Of a stretch of DNA of 64,000 bases, positions 63,697 to 64,000 are shown one piece after another. The DNA comes from an uncultured Coriobacteriaceae bacterium (GTDB lineage Bacteria; Actinomycetota; Coriobacteriia; Coriobacteriales; Atopobiaceae): assembly GCA_902786015.1 (NCBI GenBank), contig CADAAU010000009.1, positions 1 through 64,000 of the forward strand, written 5' to 3'. Within the stretch, counting starts at the first letter, position 1; every line of letters begins with the position of its first letter. Position numbers and translations under genes: made by a program. Under the pieces are notes generated by a model. The model searched no databases. It saw only the letters and a program-made list of their open reading frames with translations, and was not told the origin of the DNA.

Positions 63697-64000
63697 GTGA
63701 AGATTACCGCTTTCAATCCCCTCATCCTTAGCAAGAATGCAGACGAGACTATCGAGCTGTTTGAGGCCCTTGGCTTCGAGCGCGCGCACACCAAGTCCGG
63801 TATAGCGGGGCACGTCACCTCCGTTGACCTCAAGTATGGCGAGGATTTCCGCGTGGATGTCGCCACCGTCGATAAGTTCCCTCAGGACCTGACGGTCATT
63901 CGCATGAACGTGCGTGACTTCGACGAGGCGTACCAGTTCTTGCTTTCCAAGGGTTTCAAGCCTGCCCGCGAGGACGGTTCGACCACGAAAACCGACTCCT
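63697..64000 (+). CDS. VOC/glyoxalase-like protein, cut by the window end
   Basis: From GTG 63697 (GGAGG 7 bp upstream) the frame is open to the window end (101 codons): MKITAFNPLILSKNADETIE, LFEALGFERAHTKSG, VTSVDLKYGEDFRVDVATVD, VIRMNVRDFDEAYQFLLSKG. The beta-alpha-beta pattern with LFEALGF and NVRDFDEAYQFLLSKGF is that of vicinal-oxygen-chelate proteins (glyoxalase or bleomycin-resistance type). Substrate unknown; the C-terminus lies outside. Confidence 0.75.
   Translation, partial: MKITAFNPLILSKNADETIELFEALGFERAHTKSGIAGHVTSVDLKYGEDFRVDVATVDKFPQDLTVIRMNVRDFDEAYQFLLSKGFKPAREDGSTTKTDS

Noticed and set aside
1..64000. tRNA or rRNA genes
   Set aside because: I scanned the intergenic stretches by eye and saw no cloverleaf or TTCGAATCC-type T-arm in the right setting; a covariance-model scan would settle it.

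Overview
The window looks like a chromosome segment from a high-GC member of the Actinomycetota, most likely class Coriobacteriia and possibly an Olsenella/Atopobiaceae-type gut or oral bacterium. This is an inference. It rests on the gene order adk-map ... infA-rpmJ-rpsM-rpsK-rpsD-rpoA-rplQ-truA, several TTG/GTG starts, secreted proteins built from ChW repeats, and a very large surface protein ending in a TPQTG sorting signal. No rRNA or tRNA gene was recognised.

Bases 1-2993 are the leader-distal end of a CRISPR array of type I-C appearance: 27 repeats of 33 bp, no cas genes in view. An intact IS1595-like element (1677-2853) sits inside one of the last spacers, with perfect 19-bp terminal inverted repeats and an 8-bp target duplication. 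The IS leader upstream of its transposase holds two perfect, interleaved inverted repeats.

Bases 3.2-27 kb are an accessory region with many broken genes: an IS21-like end, fragments of ChW-repeat proteins, a start-less and frameshifted AlbA/Schlafen-type regulator, an IS110 fragment fused in frame to an AIM24-family tail, a Nudix domain fused to ChW repeats, a papain-like peptidase with an in-frame stop, and a small frameshifted gene. Intact genes among them are a zinc-peptidase-like lipoprotein, a 2896-residue surface protein, an AgrC/AgrA-like two-component system followed by a CPBP protease-like membrane protein, and a transaldolase-type aldolase (fsa).

Bases 27-29 kb hold a two-gene cassette, a winged-helix protein plus a nucleotidyltransferase resembling AbiE-type toxin-antitoxin pairs, with a palindromic operator over its promoter. 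Bases 29.5-41.4 kb hold a probable natural-product cluster: a methyltransferase, a MATE exporter and a three-module non-ribosomal peptide synthetase ending in a reductase domain. This predicts a tripeptide aldehyde or alcohol, or a product derived from it.

Bases 41.8-52.8 kb pass through a GH3-family lipoprotein, an ABM-domain protein and a small secreted protein into the core block adk-map, interrupted by a thioredoxin-like lipoprotein and an Rpn-type nuclease, then infA to truA. Bases 53-64 kb carry a putative manganese transporter, a glycosyltransferase, an HPS-like decarboxylase-family protein, the pth/prs/glmU group, a small membrane protein, an FtsX-type ABC permease, deoC and the start of a VOC-like protein.

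Two intergenic repeat families recur. One is a pair of about 72-bp units with palindromic ends (16.2 kb and 41.6 kb). The other is hairpins built on GCGATGGGGA/TCCCCATCGC (29.4, 56.0, 59.3 and 62.5 kb).
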